Shown here in pieces: positions 24,983-33,809 of a stretch of DNA of 64,000 nt (position 1 is the stretch's first letter; each line of letters begins with the position of its first letter). Both the position numbers and the translations under genes were made by a program. The DNA is taken from contig JAIQFE010000009.1 in NCBI GenBank assembly GCA_020073445.1, positions 102,745 to 166,744 on the forward strand. Reading direction: 5' to 3'. This DNA comes from Terriglobia bacterium. GTDB taxonomy: Bacteria; Acidobacteriota; Terriglobia; Bryobacterales; Bryobacteraceae. Under the pieces are notes generated by a model. That model was given only the letters and a program-made list of their open reading frames with translations, was not told the origin of the DNA and did not search any database.

Positions 24983-26755
24983 CTAACGGCCAAACACGAA
25001 GCGCGCGCGCCGGGGATCAGCCCCGCCGTTTAAGACCCCTCCAATCAATTGGATGACGGTGGGCGCCGATGTGTTGCTCCAATCTGCAGCCGGCTGGACC
25101 AGGTGGCCAAGGTCGATCAGCTTCTGGATGGTGGGCTTGGGGATGCGCCCTTCGATGCTCACGCGCCCCGGTGTGAACTCGTGGAACCCAAACGAGTTGT
25201 AGAAGTGAGAGCTCTGGAAGCGGGGAGCCTCGACAGCCTCCTGAGGCGACATGCCGAAATCCAGTATGTTCAACAGAGCCTGAAGCATGGCCTGATCCTG
25301 GTTGTCGCCGCCGGGGGTCGACATGGTGAGCACCAGTTGGCCGTCCCGCGTTACGATCGTGGGGCTCAGCGTGACGCGAGGGCGCTTGCCCGGCGCCACC
25401 TGGTTGGCATGGCCCGGCGTGACGACAAACGATTCCATGCGCACCGAAAGCGGGATGCCGGTATCGGCGACGATCACCGAGGGAATCCACGCACCGCTGG
25501 GCGTCGCGGAAAATGCGTTGCCGTCCTTATCCACAGCGTTGACGCAGGTCGTATCCTTGTCCGACGATTTGCCGTTGCCGCTCACCATCGCGACCGAGGC
25601 GTGCAACTCGCCCGGGCGACTCTCCATGGAGGCGTGCGCGGGATCGATCAGCTTGCGGCGCTCGGCGGCGTATTCTTTCGAAAGCAGAATCTGTTCCGGA
25701 ATCTTGCTGAACTTCGGATCGCCGTAGTAGCGGTCGCGGTCGGCGAACGCGAGTTTGGTCGCCTCGATCACCGTGTGCAGGTATTCCGGGCTGTTGTGGC
25801 CCATTTTCTTGAGGTCGAAGCCTTCCAGGATGTTCAGCGCTTCGATCATCACCGGACCCTGCGTCCAGAAACCGGGCTTCGAAATCGTGTAGCCGCGATA
25901 GGTCGTCGTGCGAGGTTCGTCGATCTCGGCGTGGAACTTAGCCAGGTCTTCGCGCGTGAACAGGCCGCCGTTCGATTCCATGTAGTCGGACAACTTGGCG
26001 GCGATGTCGCCTTTATAGAACAGATCGTGGACCGCGCGGATCTTAGCGGCGCGGTCGCCCTTGGTTTTCGGCTCAACGGCCGCCATCTGCCGCAGCGTGT
26101 TCGCCAGGGCGGGCATTTTGACGATCTCGCCGCGCTTGGGAGGCACGCCGTTGGGATAGAAGAAGCGGAACGACGTCGGCCAGAAAGCGTGATATTGCGT
26201 CAGCTCGCCCAGGAATTCGGCGAACTCCTCGCCGATGGGAAACCCTTCGTCGGCGTACTCTATCGCCGGTGCAGACACCTGGGCGAACGAAAGTGTCCCG
26301 TATTTCTCAAGCGCAAGAAGCAGGCCGTCCACCAACCCCGGTGTGATCGCCGCGCGGGGTCCGATGGCGGGGATCGGCGCGATGCGGCCAGGCTGCTCCC
26401 ACGGCTCGTTGGTTCTCTTCTCGAAGAACTGTACGGTGGCTTTCGATCCCGCCACGCCGACGCCGCTGATGACGATCACCGGCTTGTCCTTCATCTTGAT
26501 CAGGATCGGAATCTCGCCGCCGAGGCCCACGCGGCTCTGCTCGGTCACCGTCGCGGCCAGCACGGTGGCGACGCCCGCATCCACGGCATTGCCGCCCTGC
26601 GCGAGCATGCGCATTCCGGCGGCGACTTCCAGGTTATTCGCAGCGGCGACCATTTCGTGCAGCCCGCGGACCGGCGGGAACATGGTGCGAACGGTGTCCT
26701 GGGATCGAGCGGTTACGACCGAAAAAAGCAGGAGCAGGCAGGCAGGCCAGCGCAT
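24983..26755 (-). CDS. Exported gamma-glutamyltransferase-like protein (paralogue A)
   Basis: An Ntn-hydrolase of the GGT family. These precursors self-cleave before a Thr that becomes the nucleophile, and act on glutathione or other gamma-glutamyl compounds in the periplasm. The 590-residue protein has a signal peptide (WPACLLLLFSVVTARS), the N-terminal ANNLEVAAGMRMLAQGGNAVDA and the processing region SDKDTTCVNAVDKDGNAFS. After it the sequence reads SATPSGAWIPSVIVADTGIP, unlike the NTTFGTGI of classical GGT. It is 4 bp behind the ROK kinase gene. A paralogue is at 44666-46501. Confidence 0.88.
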   Translation of the reverse strand: MRWPACLLLLFSVVTARSQDTVRTMFPPVRGLHEMVAAANNLEVAAGMRMLAQGGNAVDAGVATVLAATVTEQSRVGLGGEIPILIKMKDKPVIVISGVGVAGSKATVQFFEKRTNEPWEQPGRIAPIPAIGPRAAITPGLVDGLLLALEKYGTLSFAQVSAPAIEYADEGFPIGEEFAEFLGELTQYHAFWPTSFRFFYPNGVPPKRGEIVKMPALANTLRQMAAVEPKTKGDRAAKIRAVHDLFYKGDIAAKLSDYMESNGGLFTREDLAKFHAEIDEPRTTTYRGYTISKPGFWTQGPVMIEALNILEGFDLKKMGHNSPEYLHTVIEATKLAFADRDRYYGDPKFSKIPEQILLSKEYAAERRKLIDPAHASMESRPGELHASVAMVSGNGKSSDKDTTCVNAVDKDGNAFSATPSGAWIPSVIVADTGIPLSVRMESFVVTPGHANQVAPGKRPRVTLSPTIVTRDGQLVLTMSTPGGDNQDQAMLQALLNILDFGMSPQEAVEAPRFQSSHFYNSFGFHEFTPGRVSIEGRIPKPTIQKLIDLGHLVQPAADWSNTSAPTVIQLIGGVLNGGADPRRARFVFGR

Positions 26756-26759
26756 ACGA

Positions 26760-27695
26760 TTATGTTCTCACGTCCTGTAGCGGTAAACACGCCGCACCAA
26801 AGAGGCCAGCGTCGCCGCCGAGCTTGGCCGCCTCAATCCGCGTCGGCGCAATCTTGAGTGTGCTCCGGTAGGTGTAGCTCCGGCGTTCGACTTCCGCCAG
26901 CATCGCCGGCGCGAAGAAGTCCCACGCCGCGACCACGCCGCCACCCAGTAGATACAGCGGAAAGTTGAAAATGTTGACCAGGCTGGCGAGCGCAATCCCG
27001 AGCCCTTCTCCCATCACCTTGAAGATCTCTTTCGCGCGGTCGTTCCCCTGCACGGCCAGATCGTAAACCTGCTGCGCCGTCAGATCGTGACCCAAACCCA
27101 GCAGCCGGGCCATCGCGGAAACCGCCGTTGCCGAAGCGTGCTTTTCCAGGCATCCCCGATTGCCGCAGCCGCAAGGATTCCCGTTAGGCGAAATGGTCAT
27201 GTGGCCGAGCTCGCCCGCCATGCCGATCTGGCCGTGGAGAATCCGCCCGCCGATGATGATCCCTCCGCCGACACCGGTGCCGAGCGTCAACAGTACCAGG
27301 TCATCCACGCCTCGACCAGCACCCATCCATTGCTCGCCCAGCGCGGCGGCGTTGGCGTCGTTTTCGAGGATGACTTTCGTGCCTAGCCGCTTGCTCAACT
27401 CCTCGCGCATCGCATAACCATTGAAAATCGGCATGTTGCCCCAGCCGACGATCACCCCTTTGGCCATATCGATATTGCCCGGCACGCCCGCGCCGATCCC
27501 GACGAGATCATCGCGTCCGAACTGCTCGCGCAGCTTTTCGACCGACTGGGCCATGTCATCGACGACGGGTCCCGGTCCCGACGCGACGGGCGTGCTCCCG
27601 GAGAGCTTCGCCAGCATCTTGCCGTCTTTATCGATGGCCGCGGCACGCAGGTTGGTGCCGCCGAGATCGATCCCGATGGAGTAGGAGGCTGCCAT
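26760..27695 (-). CDS. ROK-family sugar kinase (glucokinase-like)
   Basis: A 311-residue ROK protein without an HTH domain, so a kinase rather than a repressor. The ATP site is SIGIDLGGTNLRAAAID. The catalytic Asp is in LENDANAAALGEQ. The sugar/zinc site is GELGHMTISPNGNPCGCGNRGC (the ExGH motif and three zinc Cys are intact). Glucose is the likely substrate, but N-acetylmannosamine or other hexoses are possible. It is followed 4 bp later by gamma-glutamyltransferase A. It is divergent from the gene at 27825 across a 129-bp region. Confidence 0.9.
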   Translation of the reverse strand: MAASYSIGIDLGGTNLRAAAIDKDGKMLAKLSGSTPVASGPGPVVDDMAQSVEKLREQFGRDDLVGIGAGVPGNIDMAKGVIVGWGNMPIFNGYAMREELSKRLGTKVILENDANAAALGEQWMGAGRGVDDLVLLTLGTGVGGGIIIGGRILHGQIGMAGELGHMTISPNGNPCGCGNRGCLEKHASATAVSAMARLLGLGHDLTAQQVYDLAVQGNDRAKEIFKVMGEGLGIALASLVNIFNFPLYLLGGGVVAAWDFFAPAMLAEVERRSYTYRSTLKIAPTRIEAAKLGGDAGLFGAACLPLQDVRT

Positions 27696-27824
27696 GTAGG
27701 TAATAGTACAAACTCCCGATCTGTAGTGCAGGAAATGAAGCCTTCTCCATCAAGTAACGGTTCGTAAAACGTTTGCGTCTGTTATTGTAGGAGTAGTAGA
27801 ACGAAGGGTTGCCAGGGTGCGGTA

Positions 27825-28454
27825 ATGATACTGGGTGACCGAAAATTCGTAGAACTGCCTGGGTCCAAGACCCACGAACTGCCGCCGCTTCTGGTGCGCA
27901 CGTCCCCCGGTGTGAAGCGCCTCGACAAGGTCATGGAAATGGCCAATGATTTGATCGAGCGCGAAGACATGCTGGCTCCGCCTTCCATCGAAACCGATCC
28001 GGCCCGCGCGCAGATCGAACTCGATCGCCGCAAGATGGATCTGGCGCTCAACCTGACTGAGCAGTATCTGGAGTTCGTCCAACACTGGCGCTGGGGCGAT
28101 GACGTCCTCGAATGGATTCGCCAGTGCGAGACCACCTTCGAGACTCGCATGGACCTGCGAAATCTGCTGCGCGCCGACCTGTGGCCGCACGCGGGCCGCT
28201 GCAGCTTCGTCACGCTGCTCGAGGACAAGGCCATCGAAACCGGCGGGGTGACGCTCGAAAAAGCCGTGGGCATGCGGTTGACGTTCCGCCAGCCTCCACC
28301 GCTCAAGTGCTTCTCCGACCAGTTCCTGCTGTATCTGAACTCCACCGTGGCTCATACCGCGTACAACACGTGGGCTTCCATGAGCCAGAGCCCGATCAGT
28401 TCTCTGCCTCCGGAACGCTTTCACTTCCAGGTCGTGAACATGAGCCTGGAATAA
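27825..28454 (+). CDS. Uncharacterised protein
   Basis: A 209-residue soluble protein with no recognised domain. It begins MILGDRKFVELPGSKTHELP, is helix-rich and charged in the centre (about residues 35-130, with many Arg, Glu and Trp), and ends in a beta-like PPERFHFQVVNMSLE. There is no signal peptide or membrane segment. Third positions are strongly G+C-rich, supporting a real gene. It converges on the TIGR03435 gene with 5 bp between stops. Confidence 0.75.
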   Translation: MILGDRKFVELPGSKTHELPPLLVRTSPGVKRLDKVMEMANDLIEREDMLAPPSIETDPARAQIELDRRKMDLALNLTEQYLEFVQHWRWGDDVLEWIRQCETTFETRMDLRNLLRADLWPHAGRCSFVTLLEDKAIETGGVTLEKAVGMRLTFRQPPPLKCFSDQFLLYLNSTVAHTAYNTWASMSQSPISSLPPERFHFQVVNMSLE

Positions 28455-28459
28455 GCGGC

Positions 28460-29215
28460 TCAGTTCTCCGTGGGGAGTTTCTCGGCCCGATCGACAATCA
28501 AAACATCCGTCGAAGCCTTGCGCAGTTCGGCCCTCAATCCGAGCTGCTCCTGCAGAATCTCCGTCACACCGACCATGATCGTCGATGGGTCCGGCGTGTT
28601 GCCCGCACCAATGGATTGCAGTAGGTCGGTTCCATCCACGGTGAAATCAAAGCGTCCTCTGAGTCCGGTCATATCGATGACGGGCGGAAGATTCAGTCGG
28701 GTGGCGATTTGCGTCAATAAATCCGCGACCTCGCCCAGAGAAGTGTCCTGAGCCGCCAGCCCCATTCCTTTAGGCTGCAGCACGCTCTTGCCATCGGCCT
28801 TACCTGCGGTTAGTTTCGGACCGTTCTTGGCCACAAGCAGCGCGTAGAACGGGAGGATCTTCTTCTCACGGTGCAGGGCAATTTTGAAGCGGTCCGATAG
28901 CAGGTTCTGGAGCATCCCGCGAAGCTGCTGCTCCGCCGCCGGATCCGCCGCTTTTGCTGAGATGTCGAATCTCTCATCACCGATCCACGCGGGGCCGGAT
29001 ATCTGGTATTCCTTCATGCGGTACGCCCACTGGAGTGCCGATCGCAGACTCACGTTATGCATGGTGAGCGTGCCTGGATTCGCGGTGACGTTTTCGCGAT
29101 TGCGGCCTTCACCGGTTAGTTTGCTCGGTTTGATGGAAGCGACATCGAATCTCGCTTGCGGGAACGCGCACATCGCCGAAAGAATGAAACTGACCGCTAC
29201 GGCTCTCGCAATCAT
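28460..29215 (-). CDS. TIGR03435-type secreted protein (paralogue 1)
   Basis: A secreted protein of about 251 residues of the family expanded in Solibacter-type Acidobacteriota. It has a signal peptide (MIARAVAVSFILSAMCAF) and the family landmarks FDVASIKPSKL, SLRSALQWAYRMKEYQISGPAW, LLSDRFKIALHREKK and the C-terminal FDFTVDGTD...EQLGLRAELRKASTDVLIVDRAEKL. Its function is unknown. An upstream in-frame start at 29236 is less likely than ATG 29213-29215. It is transcribed divergently from a second member at 29298. Confidence 0.92.
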   Translation of the reverse strand: MIARAVAVSFILSAMCAFPQARFDVASIKPSKLTGEGRNRENVTANPGTLTMHNVSLRSALQWAYRMKEYQISGPAWIGDERFDISAKAADPAAEQQLRGMLQNLLSDRFKIALHREKKILPFYALLVAKNGPKLTAGKADGKSVLQPKGMGLAAQDTSLGEVADLLTQIATRLNLPPVIDMTGLRGRFDFTVDGTDLLQSIGAGNTPDPSTIMVGVTEILQEQLGLRAELRKASTDVLIVDRAEKLPTEN

Positions 29216-29297
29216 GTCAAGACGTAAGACGACCAAAGGCGTGTTTTATTACAAACGTTCCTGGGGCTGGCCCGTCGAGACAATGAGTAGGGCGATC

Positions 29298-30101
29298 ATG
29301 ACGCTTAAACCGGCGGTTAGGCTTCTAGCTCTTGCAGCTCCTGGGATATTCGCGCAGTCGCCGCCGACGCGGCCCGCCTTCAACGCATTCGAAGTGGCGA
29401 CGATAAAGCCAACCTCTCCCGATTCACGCGGCAGATTCATCCGGATGCAGAGCGTCAATCGGTTCTACGCCCAGGGTTTTTCCTTGCAGGCGCTGGCTGC
29501 GGCCGCCTACAGTCTCACGCCGCGAGCCATCTCCGGCGGGCCGCCCTGGACCGAGTCCGACCTCTTCGACATTCTTGCCTCGACGCCGGGCGATATCCAG
29601 CCTAATCTCGACGAGCAAATGGCGATGCTGCGCAAGCTCCTGACCGACCGGTTTCAACTCACCTTTCATCGCGAACCAAAAGAGCTTCTGATTTTTGCCA
29701 TCACCGTGGCCAAAGGCGGATCAAAGCTAAAGCCAAGCACCGCCCCTCCCGGCACGCTTCCGGAACTGATCAACACCATTTACCCGGAGGAAAAGGGCGG
29801 GGTGCACGCCCTGCTCCCGGCGCGCAACGCGACGATTATGCAGTTCGCCGCGATGATGCAGCGTGCCGTGCTCGACCGCGCGGTGGTGGATCAGACCGGC
29901 CTTTCTGGAACGTACGATTTCGATCTGGAGTGGACCCCCGACGAAAATCAATTCGGCGGCAACCTGCCACACTCGGTGGAATCCACTAAACCCAGCCTAT
30001 TCGTGGCCATGCAGGAGCAGCTTGGCCTTCGGCTGGAGGCGACCAGAGGGCCCGTTCAGACGATCGTGATCGACCGGGTCGAACGGCCTTCGCAGAACTA
30101 G
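29298..30101 (+). CDS. TIGR03435-type secreted protein (paralogue 2)
   Basis: Second member of the same secreted family, about 267 residues. The signal is MTLKPAVRLLALAAPGIFA, followed by FEVATIKPTSP, GFSLQALAAAAYSL, ISGGPPWTESDLFDI, LLTDRFQLTFHREPKEL and the ending EQLGLRLEATRGPVQTIVID. The frame is open much further upstream, but the signal peptide fixes the start at ATG 29298, with an AGGG site 7 nt before it, or at ATG 29283 five codons earlier. It shares the 29216-29297 promoter region with paralogue 1. Confidence 0.9.
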   Translation: MTLKPAVRLLALAAPGIFAQSPPTRPAFNAFEVATIKPTSPDSRGRFIRMQSVNRFYAQGFSLQALAAAAYSLTPRAISGGPPWTESDLFDILASTPGDIQPNLDEQMAMLRKLLTDRFQLTFHREPKELLIFAITVAKGGSKLKPSTAPPGTLPELINTIYPEEKGGVHALLPARNATIMQFAAMMQRAVLDRAVVDQTGLSGTYDFDLEWTPDENQFGGNLPHSVESTKPSLFVAMQEQLGLRLEATRGPVQTIVIDRVERPSQN

Positions 30102-30124
30102 TCCCGTTCGATATCATGAGATAG

Positions 30125-31093
<969 letters not shown>

Positions 31094-31184
31094 TCGGACC
31101 CCGTTCAGCCAAAGTCATAGAAGAGCCGTCTGCAAACTGAATCGCGTAAACCGCTCGGCGGGCTGTCCGTGGGAACATAAATAC

Positions 31185-32504
31185 TTGGGCAGTCATTTGC
31201 GTCTGGATTTTGTTCGTTCCGCTGCGTGGGAGTTTGTCGCCCCGAATCCGCTTCTCGCGCCTTACTTTCACGTAGGCGGTCGAGGCCAGTTAGTAGCGGA
31301 GGGTAATGGCCGTGAAGAGTGCTACGGCTATGCCCGCTGTCCCGTGCGCCTCGCCGGCGGACGATCCTACCTTTTGCGCGTCCGCTTGAAAGCGGACGGG
31401 ATCGAAACCGTGGAGCATCACGTTGCACACGGGCTTCTTGGTCCGTCCTACTCGGGAGGGCTTTTTTCCTTGCGAGCCGAAGGCGCGTATCACGCGGGGG
31501 AGCAGCGGTTCCCGGGCCCACCGGAAGACTTAGCCGCGGAATTGCGAATCTACTTTCGCTACAGTCCTCTTGGCCGGGTTATCTGGGAAGAGATCGTTCT
31601 AGAAGAGCGCGAACCCATTCCCGCACGCCCGGCCAAGTTCGCGTGCCGTCAAGGCGCGATGCCGCGGGACTCCACGCTCGCATATTGGAGCCAATGGCTC
31701 GATTTGGCTGGAAGGAGCGGGCCCGATCTCGCACTGCTGCCCGAAGTTTTCGATGGCGGCAGGCCTTCGGAGGCGCATCTTCCCGGAGGTCCGCCCGTCC
31801 AACTGCTAGCCGCCAAAGCGCGCCAATGGCGAATGTACACATGCGGCACTTACTATGAAGCCCGTAATGGCCTGGTCTTCAACACGGCGGTCTTATTTGA
31901 CCGTAGCGGCTGCATGGTAGGCTCCTACGACAAGTTGCTGCCCTACGGGCCCGAATTGGATCAGGGCGTCTCCCCCGGCAGGGAGTTGCGGGTATTCGAC
32001 GCCGATTTCGGCCGCGTAGCCGTGGTGAACTGCTTTGATTCCTGGTTTCCCGATGTCGCCAGGGAGCTTGCCCAAATGGGCGCCGAAGTAATTCTGCTGC
32101 CAAATGCCGGCTACTTTGAGGATCTTATGCCTGCCCGGGCGGCCGACAATGGCGTCTGCGTGGTCGCCAGCAGCCTCTATAATTCGGCCGGCGTTTGGGA
32201 ATCCAGCGGCCATCGCGCCGGGGATGAAAATCCCAAATCTTCGCGCGAGTCTCCTAGCGCCGTTCTCTCTTTCGAACAGCATCCGGCCGATGGCTTGCTC
32301 CTGGCCGCCGTCGATCTTTCCAAACAGTACAGCCCGCACTGGAAAGGCGGTCCTATGATGTCGGCTCCCGCTCTGCGCGTCTCGGGAGCCACTAGTCTGA
32401 AGCCTTTGAGCCATCTCGCCAGCAACGCCAGACCAACAGGCGATCGCGAAGGCGCGGAGGAGATGGTTGGCTCGGAGCCGCCGCGGGGTGCGTCCGCGCG
32501 GTGA
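31185..32504 (+). CDS. Nitrilase-superfamily amidohydrolase with extra N-terminal domain
   Basis: A 439-residue protein. The C-terminal two-thirds is a carbon-nitrogen hydrolase domain with the Glu-Lys-Cys triad: Glu in LALLPEVFDGG, Lys in GSYDKLLPYGPE, Cys in VVNCFDSWFPD. The N-terminal about 140 residues form a beta-rich domain (YARCPVRLAGGRSYLLRVRL..., YFRYSPLGRVIWEEI), resembling a carbohydrate-binding-like jelly roll on catalytic-domain-fused hydrolases. There is no signal peptide. The start TTG at 31185 lacks a good ribosome-binding site, so the true start is uncertain. The C-terminal tail (about 395-439) is low-complexity. Its substrate is an unknown amide or nitrile. Confidence 0.8.
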   Translation: MGSHLRLDFVRSAAWEFVAPNPLLAPYFHVGGRGQLVAEGNGREECYGYARCPVRLAGGRSYLLRVRLKADGIETVEHHVAHGLLGPSYSGGLFSLRAEGAYHAGEQRFPGPPEDLAAELRIYFRYSPLGRVIWEEIVLEEREPIPARPAKFACRQGAMPRDSTLAYWSQWLDLAGRSGPDLALLPEVFDGGRPSEAHLPGGPPVQLLAAKARQWRMYTCGTYYEARNGLVFNTAVLFDRSGCMVGSYDKLLPYGPELDQGVSPGRELRVFDADFGRVAVVNCFDSWFPDVARELAQMGAEVILLPNAGYFEDLMPARAADNGVCVVASSLYNSAGVWESSGHRAGDENPKSSRESPSAVLSFEQHPADGLLLAAVDLSKQYSPHWKGGPMMSAPALRVSGATSLKPLSHLASNARPTGDREGAEEMVGSEPPRGASAR

Positions 32505-32594
32505 TAAGGTGCCCGCACTCTGTGGGCGTCCAAGCTCCGGAGCGCGCAGCGCGGGGCGCGCACACGCGATAATAGGAACTCGCGCCTCGTTGCA

Positions 32595-32726
32595 TTGTGC
32601 GCAATATAGAAGGAGCGCACGGCGGTTTTTAGCGTTGTGCGCAATCATAGAAGGAGCGCACAGCGGTTTTCAGCGTTGTGCGCAATCATAGAAGGAGCGC
32701 ACAGCGGTTTTCAGCGTTGTGCGCGA
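32595..32726 (+). repeat. Tandem 40/41-bp repeat in the ychF leader
   Basis: Three full units start at 32595, 32635 and 32676, and a partial fourth at 32717. Each reads TTGTGCGCAATCATAGAAGG, then AGCGCACAGCGGTTTTCAGC and G. GTGCGC and GCGCAC within each unit form a 6-bp stem around a loop that holds AGAAGG. Units 2 and 3 are identical; unit 1 differs at a few positions and is one base shorter. The units are contiguous with no spacers. Confidence 0.9.
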
Positions 32727-32747
32727 TTCAAATAAATGAAAACCGCT
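32703..32747 (+). promoter_or_regulatory. Potential start-codon-sequestering hairpin of ychF
   Basis: AGCGGTTTTCA (32703-32713), at the end of the third repeat unit, is perfectly complementary to TGAAAACCGCT (32737-32747), which covers the U and G of the ychF start codon and the next codons. Unit 2 offers the same 11 nt at 32662-32672. The ychF start has no Shine-Dalgarno sequence of its own (ATTCAAATAA precedes the ATG), which makes control by leader structure plausible. Confidence 0.55.
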
Positions 32748-33809
32748 ATCGTCGGCTTGCCCATGGTAGGCAAGACCAGCCTGTTCACGATCCTGACAGG
32801 CGTCAATCAATCCGCCCGCGTGGGCTCCATGGAAACCCGCGTCGGCATGACCAAAGTTCCCGACGCCCGCCTGGACGCGCTGGCGAAGATTTTCGATCCG
32901 CCCAAGATCACCTACGCCACGGTCGAGTATCTGGATTTCCCAGCGATCTCGAAAGAAGCCCTGCGCGATCCCAGCTATCTGGCCAGTCTGCGCGTAGTGG
33001 ATGCGCTGGCGCACGTGCTGCGAACTTTTGACAGCGATACGGTCCCCCACGAAAAAGGCTCCGTCGATGCTGTGCGCGATTTCCAGGACGTCGAGATCGA
33101 GCTGATCTTGAGCGACCTGGTGGTCGTCGAAAAGCGCATCGAGCGCGTCGACAAGGATCGCAAGAAGATCAAGAGTCCCGACCTGGACAAGGAATTCGCT
33201 CTTCTGGAACGCATCAAGACCGAGCTCGAGGCCGATCGCCCGCTGCGCGAGCTGGAATTCAGCGACGAAGACGAAAAGCGAATCCGCGGGTTCCAGTTTC
33301 TATCGCTCAAGCCGGTGCTGTGCGTGCTCAATATCGGGGAAAAAGACGCGCCGCGGCTGCACGAGGTGGAAGAGGAATACCGCAAGGGCCCATTCGCTGG
33401 GCGCAAGAACATCGCGGTTACCGCCGTCTGCGGGCAAGTCGAAGCCGAACTGGCCGAATTGAAGCCTGAGGAAGCGAAAGAATATCTGGCCAGCTACGGA
33501 TTGAAGGAATCGGCCTTGGCGCGAATCATCACGGCCACCTATTCGCTGCTGGGCCTGATGAGCTTCCTGACCGCTGGCGAAACCGAAGTCCGCGCCTGGA
33601 CCATTCCCATGAACAGCACGGCCCAGAAAGCGGCTGGCGCGATCCACAGCGACTTCGAGAAGAAGTTCATTCGCGCGGAAGTGGTCAACTGGCAGGCGCT
33701 GGTAGACCACAACGGTTACCCCGGCGTACGCGACAAGGGTCTGCTGCGCCTGGAAGGCAAAGAGTACATCGTCAAGGACGGCGACGTGCTCGTAATACGA
33801 CACAGTTAA
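32736..33809 (+). CDS. ychF: YchF/Ola1-type GTPase-fold ATPase
   Basis: A 357-residue P-loop protein of the Obg/YchF group, which associates with ribosomes and prefers ATP. The P-loop is GLPMVGKTS (Met replaces the usual Asn, and KTS replaces KST). The region corresponding to the specificity motif reads VLNIGEKDA. A central coiled coil spans about residues 125-175, and the C-terminal TGS domain ends GLLRLEGKEYIVKDGDVLVI. The start is ATG at 32736 without a Shine-Dalgarno sequence, behind the tandem-repeat leader. Its 3' end overlaps lnt tail-to-tail by 38 bp. Confidence 0.93.
   Translation: MKTAIVGLPMVGKTSLFTILTGVNQSARVGSMETRVGMTKVPDARLDALAKIFDPPKITYATVEYLDFPAISKEALRDPSYLASLRVVDALAHVLRTFDSDTVPHEKGSVDAVRDFQDVEIELILSDLVVVEKRIERVDKDRKKIKSPDLDKEFALLERIKTELEADRPLRELEFSDEDEKRIRGFQFLSLKPVLCVLNIGEKDAPRLHEVEEEYRKGPFAGRKNIAVTAVCGQVEAELAELKPEEAKEYLASYGLKESALARIITATYSLLGLMSFLTAGETEVRAWTIPMNSTAQKAAGAIHSDFEKKFIRAEVVNWQALVDHNGYPGVRDKGLLRLEGKEYIVKDGDVLVIRHS

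Noticed and set aside
25049..26857. Open frame of 602 codons on the plus strand opposite gamma-glutamyltransferase A
   Set aside because: Antisense shadow of a gene with clear family motifs; no recognisable domain and an Arg/His/Gly-rich composition.
32595..32726. Tandem repeats considered as a CRISPR array
   Set aside because: Units are contiguous at 40-41 bp with no unique spacers, and no cas gene is present.
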